A stretch of 43,617 nucleotides of DNA from Oricola nitratireducens (GCF_014904745.1 NZ_JACZCS010000027.1:1-43617); one strand, 5' to 3'; counted from the stretch's first letter, positions 1-8,573 are shown. Translations and numbers: made by a program. Notes: a model not told the origin generated them from the sequence alone.

Positions 1-294
1 CGCCGGAGGCATGTCACGGCCGAGCAGGGACGACCGCGCGCCCTCGATGCCCATGATCCGGACGCCGCGCTTGTCGAGTTCGCTTACGAGGTCGCGCAAT
101 TGCGGGCGGTCGATGTCGACACCCTCGAGGTCGAGCACGATCGGGCGCTGCAGGAAAAATCCCGCCGAACGGGCAGCCAGATCGTCGAGCCGCACCAGCC
201 AGTCATCGAAGGGCGGCTCCGGGCTGAGCACCATTGCGAGGAAGGAACGGCCCTTGAGGCGGATGGGCTGGGTGGCGGTTAGCACTTCGGTCAT
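1..294 (-). CDS. minC: Septum site-determining protein MinC, N-terminal part (cut by window edge)
   Basis: MinC is the FtsZ antagonist of the Min system; it blocks Z-ring formation away from midcell together with MinD. Read on the minus strand from the ATG at 292-294, the frame is open for 98 codons to the window edge. It begins MTEVLTATQPIRLKGRSF and continues through LVLSPEPP, DDWLVRLDDLA and FFLQRPIVLDLEGV. This matches the MinC N-terminal domain of alphaproteobacteria. The C-terminal beta-helix domain and the expected minD and minE lie outside the window. The start is well placed just downstream of an AT-rich leader that carries a CtrA-like site. This is recognition of the N-terminal domain only, but the match is strong. 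Confidence 0.88.
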   Translation of the reverse strand, partial: MTEVLTATQPIRLKGRSFLAMVLSPEPPFDDWLVRLDDLAARSAGFFLQRPIVLDLEGVDIDRPQLRDLVSELDKRGVRIMGIEGARSSLLGRDMPPA

Positions 295-335
295 CTTCGT
301 TAATTTTCCGTTGCCCAGTTCTATTTGAAACGTGG

Positions 336-350
336 TTAACGAATGGTTAT
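336..350. promoter_or_regulatory. Candidate CtrA-binding site upstream of minC
   Basis: The sequence TTAA, seven bases, then TTAT fits the CtrA consensus TTAA-N7-TTAA at seven of eight positions. It lies about 40 bp upstream of the minC start, in the divergent gap between minC and the GGDEF-EAL gene (295-561). A further TTAA stands alone at 300-303. CtrA is reported to control minCDE in Sinorhizobium meliloti, so the position makes sense, but short AT-rich matches also occur by chance. The rest of the 267-bp gap shows no other feature I can support. Confidence 0.4.
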
Positions 351-561
351 TTCGCGTGCCTTGCGGGAGGATGGAAAAGCCGCCGACGGGTGTGAAATTT
401 TGTCTTGGCGCCTCCATCGATGACCGGCGCGGGCGCGCCGATCGCGCGAAAGTTCCCCTTAGTCATTTGTTTGAGGTTTGGCGGTAACCTGACCGCGGAT
501 AAATGAAGTGCGGTTCCCAAGGTCCGGAGATTTTGGGAATTTCTCGATTTCGCAGGGTTCT

Positions 562-3228
562 ATGGCAAGACGTTTCATGCCCCGGTTCAAAGCAGGCCAG
601 GCCCTCTCGCGGCCCAGTGTCATCGCCGCCGGGATCGCCCTTGCCGTCACCCTGGCGGCGGGCATATTCGCCGAATATCAGAACCGCCTGGTCCATCACC
701 AGCGCGCGCGCGCCGATGTCGCCGAACAGCTCGGCCTGATTCGGTCCAGGCTCGAAGGCAACATCAACAGCAATATCCAGCTGGTGCGCGGTCTCGTGGC
801 GGTCATCGCCACCCAGCCCGATATCGACCAGCAACGCTTCAGTGCCATCGCGGCCAGCCTGATCGGCAATCACTCGCAGTTGCGCAACATCGCCGCCGCC
901 CCGGATCTGGTCGTCAGGCTGATGTATCCAATCGAGGGCAACGAGAAGGCCATCGGGCTCGACTACCGCAAGAACGAGCAGCAACGCGACGCGGCTATGC
1001 GGGCCGTCAATTCCCGCCACATGGTTCTGGCCGGCCCGGTCAATCTCCTGCAGGGCGGCCGGGGCTTCATCGGGCGATTTCCCGTTTATGTCGACGATGC
1101 CGACGACACCAGGCATTTGTGGGGTCTCGTTTCGGCTGTCGTCGATGTCGACCGGCTCTATGCGGATAGCGGACTTCTCGATCCCGACCTGCCGATCGAG
1201 ATCGCCATCGCCGGGCGGGACGCCACTGGCAGCGACAGCACGGTCTTTTTCGGGCCGGCCGGGATCTTCGGCCGCGATCCCGTCGTTTCGGACGTGTCGC
1301 TTCCGACCGGCAGCTGGCGGATCGCCGCGATTCCCCGCGGCGGCTGGACCGGCGCGCCCGCAAACGCCTGGGAGTTCCGGTTTCTCATCCTTGTCGCGGG
1401 CCTGCTTGTCATCCTGCCGATCTCGATTGCCGGCTATCTCTACGATCAGCGCCGTACGCACATCAGCGAGCTGAGGCGGCGCCAGGACCAGATGCGGAAG
1501 TTGTCGCAGCGCCTGAAGCTGGCGCTCGACACCTCGAAGATCGGCGTTTGGGAGTTGAACCTCGACACGCGGGAGATGGCCTGGGACGACCGGATGAAGG
1601 AGCTCTATGGCGTTCCCGACGACGTCGACCCGACGAAATACGATGTCTGGTCGACGGCGCTCCATCCGGACGACCGCGAACGGGCCGAAGGGGAGTTCCG
1701 GGAGGCGATTTCCGATTGCGGCACATATTCGTCGGAGTTCCGCGTCGTTTTCCCCGACGGGACGATACGCTGGATCCGGGCCATCGGCGCCGTGCACGAC
1801 AATATCGGCGGACACCGCCATATCATCGGCGTCAACTGGGACGTGTCGGACGACATCCGTCTCAAGACCCGGCTGATGGAAGCCAAGCGGAATGCCGAGC
1901 TCCGCAACCGCGAGCTCGAGGACGCCCGCGCGCAGATGGAGCACAACTCGCTGCACGACAGCCTGACCGGACTGCCGAACCGGCGTTTTCTCGACGAGCT
2001 GCTTCTGAACGGGCGCGACGGCCGCAAGCCGACGGCCCTGCTGCATATCGACCTCGACCGCTTCAAGCAGATCAACGACACTCTGGGCCATGCCGCCGGC
2101 GACGCGATGCTGATCCATGCCGCGTCCGTCCTGAAGGCGAATACGCGCGCCGACGACTTCGTTGCGCGGATCGGCGGCGACGAATTCGTCATTGCCACGA
2201 CGACGCAGATCGATGAAGCGCAATTGTCCCATCTTGCCGACCGCATCATCGACCAGATGCGCCAGCCGGTTCCCTACAAGAACCATCTGTGCCGGTTCGG
2301 CGCCAGCATCGGCGTCGCCCTGGCGGACGAGAGCGTCACCGATTCCGGCAAGCGCTTGCTCATCGATGCCGACATCGCGCTCTACCGCGCGAAGAGCGAC
2401 GGCCGCAATCGCTACGAGTTCTTCTCCGCCGCGCTGAAGGCCGAGGTCGTTCGCAACAAGCGCGTCGCCGACGACATTCTGAGCGGCCTCGAGCGGCGGG
2501 AGTTCCTGCCTTACTTCCAGCCCCAGTTCGACGCGAAAACCTTCGACATCGTCGGTGTCGAGGCGCTTGCGCGGTGGAAACACCCGACCGAGGGCGTGTT
2601 GACGCCCGACGTGTTCCTGGGGATCGCCGACGAGCTCAATGTCGTGCCGCTGATCGACCGCACCATCCTCGAACAGACGCTGTGGCAGTCGACGCGGTGG
2701 AAAGCGGCCGGTATCTCGATTCCGAAAATGTCGGTCAACGTGTCGGCCGGCCAACTGCACGACGCCGACCTCATCCACCGCCTCGACGGGCTTGCCATAG
2801 AACCGGGCACGCTGTCGTTCGAGCTGCTGGAGTCGATCTTCCTCGACGAGGGCAACGGAATCGCCGCCGCCAATATCGAACGCCTCGAGACGCTCGGTAT
2901 CGACATCGAGATCGATGATTTCGGCACCGGCTACGCCTCGATCATCAGCCTCATCCATCTCCATCCGGCGCGTCTGAAGATCGACCGCAGGCTGATCACG
3001 CCGATCGTCGGTTCCGACAGCCGGCGGCGCCTTGTCGCGTCGATCATCGACATCGGCCAGTCGCTCGGCATCAAGGTGGTGGCGGAAGGCGTCGAGACGA
3101 TGGAGCACGCCGAGATCCTGCGCGACCTCGGCTGCGACACCCTGCAGGGCTACGCCTTCGCCGCGCCGATGCCGTCGGAAACGCTGATGGAATTCGTCCG
3201 CGAGGAACGCTGGCGCAAGGTGGCGTAG
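562..3228 (+). CDS. CHASE-PAS-GGDEF-EAL cyclic-di-GMP turnover protein
   Basis: An 888-residue inner-membrane protein that should make and/or degrade cyclic di-GMP. Two membrane segments (about residues 20-38 and 271-291) bracket a periplasmic CHASE-like sensor. A PAS domain follows at about 325-430, GGDEF at about 450-610 and EAL at about 625-880. The GGDEF signature is intact (RIGGDEF near residue 538), and an RADD motif five residues before it fits the inhibitory I-site. The EAL domain keeps VEALARW, NVSAGQL, FELLES, DDFGTG, LKIDRR, AEGVE and LQGY, the residues expected of an active phosphodiesterase. The ATG at 562 was chosen because the first membrane segment follows it directly; a GTG at 508 in the same frame would add 18 unconvincing residues. 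It stands alone, divergent from minC. The ligand of the sensor domain cannot be told from the sequence. Confidence 0.9.
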   Translation: MARRFMPRFKAGQALSRPSVIAAGIALAVTLAAGIFAEYQNRLVHHQRARADVAEQLGLIRSRLEGNINSNIQLVRGLVAVIATQPDIDQQRFSAIAASLIGNHSQLRNIAAAPDLVVRLMYPIEGNEKAIGLDYRKNEQQRDAAMRAVNSRHMVLAGPVNLLQGGRGFIGRFPVYVDDADDTRHLWGLVSAVVDVDRLYADSGLLDPDLPIEIAIAGRDATGSDSTVFFGPAGIFGRDPVVSDVSLPTGSWRIAAIPRGGWTGAPANAWEFRFLILVAGLLVILPISIAGYLYDQRRTHISELRRRQDQMRKLSQRLKLALDTSKIGVWELNLDTREMAWDDRMKELYGVPDDVDPTKYDVWSTALHPDDRERAEGEFREAISDCGTYSSEFRVVFPDGTIRWIRAIGAVHDNIGGHRHIIGVNWDVSDDIRLKTRLMEAKRNAELRNRELEDARAQMEHNSLHDSLTGLPNRRFLDELLLNGRDGRKPTALLHIDLDRFKQINDTLGHAAGDAMLIHAASVLKANTRADDFVARIGGDEFVIATTTQIDEAQLSHLADRIIDQMRQPVPYKNHLCRFGASIGVALADESVTDSGKRLLIDADIALYRAKSDGRNRYEFFSAALKAEVVRNKRVADDILSGLERREFLPYFQPQFDAKTFDIVGVEALARWKHPTEGVLTPDVFLGIADELNVVPLIDRTILEQTLWQSTRWKAAGISIPKMSVNVSAGQLHDADLIHRLDGLAIEPGTLSFELLESIFLDEGNGIAAANIERLETLGIDIEIDDFGTGYASIISLIHLHPARLKIDRRLITPIVGSDSRRRLVASIIDIGQSLGIKVVAEGVETMEHAEILRDLGCDTLQGYAFAAPMPSETLMEFVREERWRKVA

Positions 3229-3249
3229 GAAAGACGGGGCAGGCAGCTT

Positions 3250-3610
3250 TTATTTCGCCTCGCCGCTCCGCAGGCGCAGGCCGTCCAGAAAGACGTCCAC
3301 CAGACGAATGACCTTGTCCCGCCAGCCCGGCTGCTGGCGCGTGTAGCACATGCCGATCAGGGCACGCATCATGTCCTCCGGCGCAATGTCATCGCGGATT
3401 TCGCCGGCGGCGACGGCGGCGGACATCAGTTCGCTGACGGCGCCTGTCATCCGCGCGGCGGAATCGGCAAAAAGCGCGTCGGAACTTCCGGCCGCGGGGC
3501 GAGCGCGGCGAGCACGCCCTTCTTGGTGGCGACCATGTCTATCTGGGCGTGAAGCCACCGGCGCAGCGCTTCCAGCGGCGGCGCCTCGTTCGAAAGCGTG
3601 GCGGCGAGAG
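3250..3610 (-). pseudogene. TetR-family regulator, 3' remnant with frameshift
   Basis: Only the ligand-binding C-terminal half of a TetR repressor can be read. One minus frame gives PPLEALRRWLHAQIDMVATK then KGVLAALAP. After a one-base shift near 3500 the next frame continues with DALFADSAARMTGAVSELM, AVAAGEIRDDI, GMCYTRQQPGW and RLVDVFLDGLRL to a stop at 3250. The N-terminal helix-turn-helix is missing. At about 3608 the sequence changes into a fragment of a molybdenum hydroxylase gene on the opposite strand. With no DNA-binding domain and a broken frame this cannot make a working repressor. The C-terminal pattern is that of TetR proteins with an alanine-rich PPLEALR...GWR...LVDVLLDGLR tail. 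Confidence 0.75.
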
Positions 3611-3929
3611 AGACGAGCTGATCGTCAACCCGAAACTGGCGAGGAGCCAGCTCTATGGCGGGATGATCTGGGGCATCTCCTTCGCGCCGCACGGGTCGTC
3701 CGGTCAATGCCGATCTTGCCGGCTATCACATCCCGGTCCCTGTCGACATCCCGGCCATGGAGGCGCTGCTGATCGACGAGGACGACCCTACGTCAACGGT
3801 CTCGGGATCAAGGGCGTCGACAAGATCGGCATCACCGGAACGGTGGGCGCGATCGCCAACGCGATCTGGCACGCCACCGGGGTGAGGGCGCACCGCTTTC
3901 CGATCCGCATCGAGGACCTCATGAGTTGA
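3608..3929 (+). pseudogene. Xanthine dehydrogenase-type molybdopterin-binding subunit, C-terminal remnant
   Basis: The last hundred or so residues of an aldehyde oxidase/xanthine dehydrogenase large subunit are spread over two frames. First comes LIVNPKLARSQLYGGMIWGI; then, in another frame, RTGRPVNADLAGYHIPVPVD and ALLIDEDD; then, back in the first frame, YVNGLGIKGVDKIGITGTVG, ANAIWHATGV and FPIRIEDLM up to TGA at 3927. About ten residues normally present between SFA and RTGRP are missing. One C appears to be lost from the run coding for DDP-YVN near 3785. No start codon or cofactor-binding N-terminal part exists. The gene is dead; it marks a former molybdenum hydroxylase operon that was probably divergent from the tetR remnant next to it. 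Confidence 0.8.
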
Positions 3930-4074
3930 GAAAGTCCGGGGCGGGGGCGTGAAACGACCCCCGCAGCCGCTTGCCCGACGGGTCGGAGGGCGGTGCGACG
4001 GGGGCGATAGTGCCATGCGACGCGAACTGCGCTAATGAGCCTTTGGCGGATCCTTTCGCCGCCAGGAAACAGTC

Positions 4075-5097
4075 ATGGTCGCTTTTCCCCTTGTCTGGCT
4101 TGTCAGCGTTTTGACGACAATCGCCGCCTATACGCTGGCGCGGAACACGCGCGTGCCCCTTTTCGCGCGCTTTTTCCTCTGCGTCTTTCTTCTGTCCCTG
4201 GCTACCATCGGCCTACTTTTGGGATTGCGGCTTTCCTTCGGGGCCGGCTGGGCGGGTCTGGCTCAGCCGCTGATTGCCGTGCTGGTTGCGCCATCGGCCT
4301 ATCTGGGATTTCGCGCCCTGTCGCAGGATACCTCGGCGTCATGGCGCGAAGCCCTGATTTGGAACGGCGTGCCGGTCGTGTTCGCGCAATTGGCCATTCT
4401 GGCGCCAATCCCCGTTTCCGCCGATGTGTTCGTCCTGGCGATCACCGGCGTATATCTTTTTCGTATCGCAACGCTGTTGCGCTATCACGCGGATGACTTC
4501 GTGCAGGTAACGCCGGATGCCATGCGCATCGTACGATTGGCGATATATGCCACGATGGTGTTGCTCGCCATGATGGTGGCGACGGATGGCCTGATCGTCG
4601 CGGCCAGTCTTTTTGCGCGTGAGCCCTTTGTTCTGAATTTCCTGACCGGCGTTTCCGGTGTCTTCGCGGCTTTCATATTCATTGTCGCGCTGGTCGGCGG
4701 GCCGATCGTGCTGTACCCGCCCGGCAGCGCCGGGAACAAGACGGAAGCGCCGAGTGATCGCGACCGGGCGTTAATGCAAGCCCTCGATGCGCTGATGACG
4801 GAGAAACAGCTCTACAAGGACAACAACCTGACTCTGGCGCGTGTGGCGCGGCGTTTGTCGGTGCCTGTTCGGGAGGTCTCGGCCGCGACAAACAGAACGA
4901 CGGGCGAAAATTTCTCGCGCTACATGAACGCCTATCGCATCCGGCATGCGCAGCGTGTCCTGCGCGAGACGGATCTGTCGATCACGGAGGTCATGTTCGA
5001 CGCCGGCTTTATCTCGAAATCCAGCTTCAATACCGAGTTTCGCCGCATCGTCGGGCAAACCCCGTCGCAGTACCGGATGAAAACGGCGGACGCATAA
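4075..5097 (+). CDS. AraC-family transcriptional regulator with membrane-embedded N-terminus
   Basis: A 340-residue protein. About residues 1-220 form six or seven hydrophobic segments (for example FPLVWLVSVLTTIAAYTLA and ATIGLLLGLRL), followed by a short charged linker and an AraC DNA-binding domain at about residues 235-335. The domain shows LTLARVARRLSVPVREVS for the first helix-turn-helix and ITEVMFDAGFISKSSFNTEF, then VGQTPSQYR, for the second. Membrane-bound AraC proteins of this form are thought to sense a signal in or outside the membrane and act on nearby genes. Its 3' end faces that of a secreted unknown protein 24 bp away. Local base composition looks lower in G+C than the flanks. 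The signal and targets are unknown. Confidence 0.85.
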   Translation: MVAFPLVWLVSVLTTIAAYTLARNTRVPLFARFFLCVFLLSLATIGLLLGLRLSFGAGWAGLAQPLIAVLVAPSAYLGFRALSQDTSASWREALIWNGVPVVFAQLAILAPIPVSADVFVLAITGVYLFRIATLLRYHADDFVQVTPDAMRIVRLAIYATMVLLAMMVATDGLIVAASLFAREPFVLNFLTGVSGVFAAFIFIVALVGGPIVLYPPGSAGNKTEAPSDRDRALMQALDALMTEKQLYKDNNLTLARVARRLSVPVREVSAATNRTTGENFSRYMNAYRIRHAQRVLRETDLSITEVMFDAGFISKSSFNTEFRRIVGQTPSQYRMKTADA

Positions 5098-5121
5098 CAG
5101 CGCCCGCCATCCGTGGCCAAA

Positions 5122-5685
5122 TCAAAGTTCCCGGCATGCGATGCGGGTTGTCTCGATCCCGAATATGTCCGCCAGAATGTTGCGGCCGGGATTGAAGACG
5201 AAACCGTAGCCTTCGTTCAAGCCGGCTTCGATAACGATATCCGCGTCCGGGTGGTCGTCCTCGCTGATGCGATACGTATCGCTGGTGATGTCATGGCCAT
5301 TCGCCAGAGCCTTGGCGACACGCCTGCTCTTGAGCACCAGACGGACGGGTTTGGCGAGATGCGCGGAAATCGCGTCGCCTCCGAAATCCCCGGCAACGAA
5401 CCGAAGCGGAAAAGTCAGGCAATAGCCCGTTTCGTGACTGCGCAAGATCACGTCACCGCGTCCGGCCTTGCCCCGCAATTGCAGAAGCGTCGCTTCGCGT
5501 GGCCTTTCGACCACGACGATACCGAAGGCGCCCGCAGGGATTTGCTGGCCGGTTTCGGTCTGGATGGCGGCTCTCGTTATCCATGCCTCGTTCTCGCTTG
5601 CCGCATCGGCAAGTGCCGCAACGGACGCGAAAAGGAAAGCGACAAGGGTGGCCGGGAGCGAGATGGATGTATGTCGGATCGACAT
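5122..5685 (-). CDS. Secreted protein of unknown function
   Basis: A 187-residue protein with a clear Sec signal peptide: MSIRHTSISLPATLVAFLF followed by ASVAALADA, with cleavage likely near residue 26. The mature part has segments such as AWITRAAIQTETGQQIPAG, FGIVVVERPREATLLQLRG, TGYCLTFPLRFVAGDFGGDA and HPDADIVIEAGLNEGYGFV. Two cysteines (in GYCLTF and near the C-terminus in RIACREL) could pair in the periplasm. I do not recognise the family. The gene is convergent with the membrane-bound AraC gene and divergent from hmgA, with a 222-bp gap (5686-5907) on the hmgA side. That gap holds the hmgA control elements and a 10-bp palindrome CGAACGTTCG at 5791-5800 of unknown meaning. Confidence 0.7.
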   Translation of the reverse strand: MSIRHTSISLPATLVAFLFASVAALADAASENEAWITRAAIQTETGQQIPAGAFGIVVVERPREATLLQLRGKAGRGDVILRSHETGYCLTFPLRFVAGDFGGDAISAHLAKPVRLVLKSRRVAKALANGHDITSDTYRISEDDHPDADIVIEAGLNEGYGFVFNPGRNILADIFGIETTRIACREL

Positions 5686-5845
5686 TGATTCAGGTCCTTT
5701 GATGAGTTTTCAATGTGCGCCGGGGCAGGAGTGCCGCGGTTCGCTGCATCAAAGGTGTCGGGGCGATGAATTCGCCCGTATACATGATCCCGAACGTTCG
5801 AGATCGCTTTTTCGAACATTTCTGGCGCGACGCCCGCACCGTTGA

Positions 5846-5863
5846 TAGTTACAGGTGAAACTA
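5846..5863. promoter_or_regulatory. Candidate operator: imperfect palindrome upstream of hmgA
   Basis: TAGTTACA, GG, TGAAACTA forms a near-palindrome of 18 bp in which seven of eight positions pair. Size and AT-rich half-sites resemble MarR-type operators, and homogentisate genes are often under MarR- or IclR-type control. A TAATAT at 5862-5867 overlaps its right arm and could be a -10 hexamer, so a bound protein would block polymerase. No MarR gene lies in the window, so the regulator's identity is inference. Confidence 0.4.
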
Positions 5864-5867
5864 ATAT

Positions 5868-5901
5868 CCTCCTCGTCAATCTATGCAATGTGACGAGGAG
5901 G
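5868..5901 (+). promoter_or_regulatory. Perfect 11-bp inverted repeat covering the hmgA ribosome-binding site
   Basis: CCTCCTCGTCA at 5868-5878 is exactly complementary to TGACGAGGAGG at 5891-5901, with a 12-base loop. The right arm contains the Shine-Dalgarno GAGGAGG, which ends six bases before the hmgA ATG at 5908. In RNA the hairpin would bury the ribosome-binding site; in DNA it could be an operator. If transcription starts at the TAATAT just upstream, only part of the left arm would be in the message, and the DNA role becomes likelier. Confidence 0.6.
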
Positions 5902-5907
5902 ACCCCC

Positions 5908-7263
5908 ATGCTCGACACCGTCAAGGACGACCTGAAATCCACTGCGGCGAAAGCCAACGACCTGCAATACATGCCCGGTTTCGGCAATGATTTCGAGACC
6001 GAGGCGCTGCCCGGCGCGTTGCCGCAGGGCATGAACAGCCCGCAGAAATGCAATTACGGGCTCTATGGCGAACAGCTCTCCGGCACGGCGTTTACCGCGC
6101 CGAGCCACCAGAACGAGCGAACCTGGTGCTACCGCATCCGCCCGTCCGTGAAGCATTCCGGCCGCTACGCCAAGATCGACCTGCCGTACTGGAAATCGGC
6201 GCCGAATGTCGATCCGGACGTCATCTCGCTTGGCCAGTACCGCTGGGATCCGGTGGCGATGACCGACGAGAAGCTGACCTGGCTGACCGGCATGCGCACC
6301 ATGACGACGGCGGGTGACGTCAACACCCAGGTCGGGATGGCGACGCATATCTATCTCGTCACCGAATCGATGGTGGACGAGTATTTCTATTCCGCCGACT
6401 CCGAGATCCTGATCGTGCCGCAGGAGGGCCGGCTGCGCTTTTGCACCGAGCTCGGCGTCATCGAGCTGGAACCGAAGGAGATCGCGATCATCCCGCGCGG
6501 CCTGGTCTATCGGGTCGAGCTGATCGACGGGCCGGCGCGCGGCTTCGTCTGCGAGAATTACGGTCAGAAGTTCGAGCTGCCGGGCAGGGGGCCGATCGGG
6601 GCGAACTGCATGGCCAACCGGCGCGACTTCAAGACACCGGTCTCGGCTTACGAGGACCGCGAGACGCCGTCGGTGCTGACCATCAAGTGGTGCGGCCAGT
6701 TCCACACGACGAAGATCGGCCATTCGCCGCTCGACGTCGTCGCCTGGCACGGCAATTACGCGCCGGTGAAATACGACCTGCGCAACTATTGCCCGATCGG
6801 CTCGATCCTGTTCGACCACCCCGATCCGTCGATCTTCACGGTGCTGACCGCGCCGTCAGGCGTTCCCGGCACAGCCAATATCGATTTCGTCCTGTTCCGC
6901 GAGCGCTGGATGGTGATGGAGGACACGTTCCGTCCGCCTTGGTACCACAAGAACATCATGAGCGAGCTGATGGGCAACATCTACGGCCAGTACGATGCCA
7001 AGCCGCAGGGCTTCGTGCCGGGCGGCATGAGCCTGCACAACATGATGCTGCCGCATGGCCCGGACCGCGAAGCCTTCGACAAGGCATCGAACGCCGAGTT
7101 GAAGCCGGACAAGCTCGACAACACGATGAGCTTCATGTTCGAGACCCGCTTCCCACAGCACCTGACGGCCTTCGCCGCGAAGGAAGCGCCGCTGCAGGAT
7201 GACTACATCGACTGCTGGGACAGCCTGGAGAAGAAGTTCGACGGGACGCCCGGCAAGAAGTGA
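5908..7263 (+). CDS. hmgA: Homogentisate 1,2-dioxygenase
   Basis: This non-haem iron dioxygenase opens the ring of homogentisate to maleylacetoacetate in the cytoplasmic breakdown of tyrosine and phenylalanine. The 451-residue protein matches the family from [19 protein letters not shown] near the N-terminus to the end. The iron ligands are visible as His347 (in WYHKNIMSE), Glu353 and His383 (in LPHGPD), with the same spacing as His335, Glu341 and His371 of the human enzyme. The ATG at 5908 was chosen over an in-frame ATG at 5842 because it follows a strong GAGGAGG. The next steps of the pathway (maleylacetoacetate isomerase, fumarylacetoacetase) are not in the window; a strong terminator follows the gene, so it is probably monocistronic. 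Confidence 0.97.
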   Translation: MLDTVKDDLKSTAAKANDLQYMPGFGNDFETEALPGALPQGMNSPQKCNYGLYGEQLSGTAFTAPSHQNERTWCYRIRPSVKHSGRYAKIDLPYWKSAPNVDPDVISLGQYRWDPVAMTDEKLTWLTGMRTMTTAGDVNTQVGMATHIYLVTESMVDEYFYSADSEILIVPQEGRLRFCTELGVIELEPKEIAIIPRGLVYRVELIDGPARGFVCENYGQKFELPGRGPIGANCMANRRDFKTPVSAYEDRETPSVLTIKWCGQFHTTKIGHSPLDVVAWHGNYAPVKYDLRNYCPIGSILFDHPDPSIFTVLTAPSGVPGTANIDFVLFRERWMVMEDTFRPPWYHKNIMSELMGNIYGQYDAKPQGFVPGGMSLHNMMLPHGPDREAFDKASNAELKPDKLDNTMSFMFETRFPQHLTAFAAKEAPLQDDYIDCWDSLEKKFDGTPGKK

Positions 7264-7313
7264 GCTTGCGAAACCGATTCCGGCGACAGGCCTAAGTAGC
7301 TGAAAAAACAGAT

Positions 7314-7354
7314 CGACGGGCGGGTGCGAAAGCGGCCGCCCGTCGAGTTTTTCG
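7314..7354 (+). terminator. Rho-independent terminator of hmgA
   Basis: CGACGGGCGG at 7314-7323 pairs perfectly with CCGCCCGTCG at 7336-7345 around a 12-base loop and is followed by AGTTTTTC. It lies 50 bp after the hmgA stop. The remaining DNA up to the next gene (7355-7550) shows only a 12-bp palindrome, CGAAACGTTTCG at 7388-7399, which could be a repressor site for the next gene. Confidence 0.8.
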
Positions 7355-7550
7355 CACGCACGGCATTCTTGGCCCTATTCTTGCGGGCGAAACGTTTCGG
7401 GTTCGCACGTCAATGGCGGATGCACGGGGCGATACGGCGCTTCGTTGAACAGTGCGTCCATCTTGCGGTCGGCCCCGACATCTCCATACAGAGCGGTCAA
7501 ACGGGCATCGCGCCGATCCGGCGCGCCCAGCACAAGCGGAGTTTCTCCTG

Positions 7551-8573
7551 ATGAAGACTATTGGCTTCCTCTCGTTCGGGCACTGGTCGCCCGACCGCGG
7601 ATCGCAGGTGCGGACCGCGTCGGATGCACTGCTGCAATCGATCGAACTCGCGGTGGCGGCGGAGGAACTCGGGCTGGACGGCGCCTATTACCGGGTTCAC
7701 CATTTCGCCCGCCAGCTTGCCTCGCCGTTCCCGCTTCTCGCCGCCGTCGGCGCGCGCACGTCGAAAATCGAGATCGGCACCGGCGTGATCGACATGCGCT
7801 ACGAAAATCCGCTCTACATGGTCGAGGACGCCGGCGCGGCCGACCTGATCGCCGGCGGGCGGCTGCAACTCGGTATCAGCCGCGGCTCGCCCGAGCAGGT
7901 GATCGATGGCTGGAAATATTTCGGCTACCAGCCGGCCGAAGGGGATACCCATGCCGAGATGGCGCGCCGTCACGCCGAGATCTTCCTGCAGCAACTGGAG
8001 GGCGAGGGGTTTGCGCAGCCGAACCCGCAGCCGATGTTCCCCAACCCGCCCGGACTTCTCCGGCTGGAACCGCATTCGGAGGGCCTCAGGGAGCGGATCT
8101 GGTGGGGCGCGGCCTCGAACGCGACGGCCGAATGGGCCGCGAAACTGGGCATGAACCTGCAAAGCTCGACGCTGAAGACCGATGAGACGGGCGAACCGTT
8201 CCACATCCAGCAGGCAAAGCAGATTCGCGCCTATCGCGACGCCTGGAAGGCGGCCGGCCATTCCCGGACGCCGCGCGTTTCGGTCAGCCGCTCGATCTTC
8301 GCGCTGATCAACGACACGGACCGGATGTATTTCGGCCGCGGCGGCAAGGATGCCGACCAGATCGGCTACATCGACAAGGACATGCGCGCGATTTTTGGCC
8401 GCTCCTATGCCGACGAGCCGGACCGGCTGGTCGAGCAGTTGAAGGACGACGAGGCGATCGCCGAGGCCGACACGCTGTTGCTGACCGTGCCCAACATGCT
8501 GGGCGTCGATTACAACGCCCATGTCATCGAAGCGATCCTGACCCACGTCGCCCCGGCGCTTGGCTGGCGATGA
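7551..8573 (+). CDS. Luciferase-like (LLM class) flavin-dependent monooxygenase
   Basis: A 340-residue protein of the bacterial luciferase-like family: TIM-barrel enzymes that use reduced FMN supplied by a partner reductase to oxidise small organic substrates. It shows the opening MKTIGFLSFGHWSPD, then AEELGLDGAYYRVHHF, ASPFPLLAAVGART, IEIGTGVIDMRYENPLYM, AGGRLQLGISRGSPEQV and, near the end, ADTLLLTVPNMLGVDYN. The ATG at 7551 was chosen because the longer frame upstream has no family similarity. The gene stands alone between the hmgA terminator and the BNR-repeat gene. Substrate and reductase partner cannot be inferred; members range from alkanal, sulfonate and nitrilotriacetate monooxygenases to F420-dependent enzymes. 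Confidence 0.88.
   Translation: MKTIGFLSFGHWSPDRGSQVRTASDALLQSIELAVAAEELGLDGAYYRVHHFARQLASPFPLLAAVGARTSKIEIGTGVIDMRYENPLYMVEDAGAADLIAGGRLQLGISRGSPEQVIDGWKYFGYQPAEGDTHAEMARRHAEIFLQQLEGEGFAQPNPQPMFPNPPGLLRLEPHSEGLRERIWWGAASNATAEWAAKLGMNLQSSTLKTDETGEPFHIQQAKQIRAYRDAWKAAGHSRTPRVSVSRSIFALINDTDRMYFGRGGKDADQIGYIDKDMRAIFGRSYADEPDRLVEQLKDDEAIAEADTLLLTVPNMLGVDYNAHVIEAILTHVAPALGWR

Noticed and set aside
463-3108. An 881-codon open frame on the minus strand opposite the GGDEF-EAL gene
   Set aside because: It is antisense to a gene with clear domains and catalytic motifs; its translation is rich in Arg, Asp, Val and Leu with no domain, as expected from high-GC third-base bias.
3941-3966. GC-rich hairpin (GCGGGGG/CCCCCGC) after the molybdenum hydroxylase remnant as a terminator
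   Set aside because: There is no run of T after it, and the gene is dead; a stem this GC-rich is not unusual by chance here.
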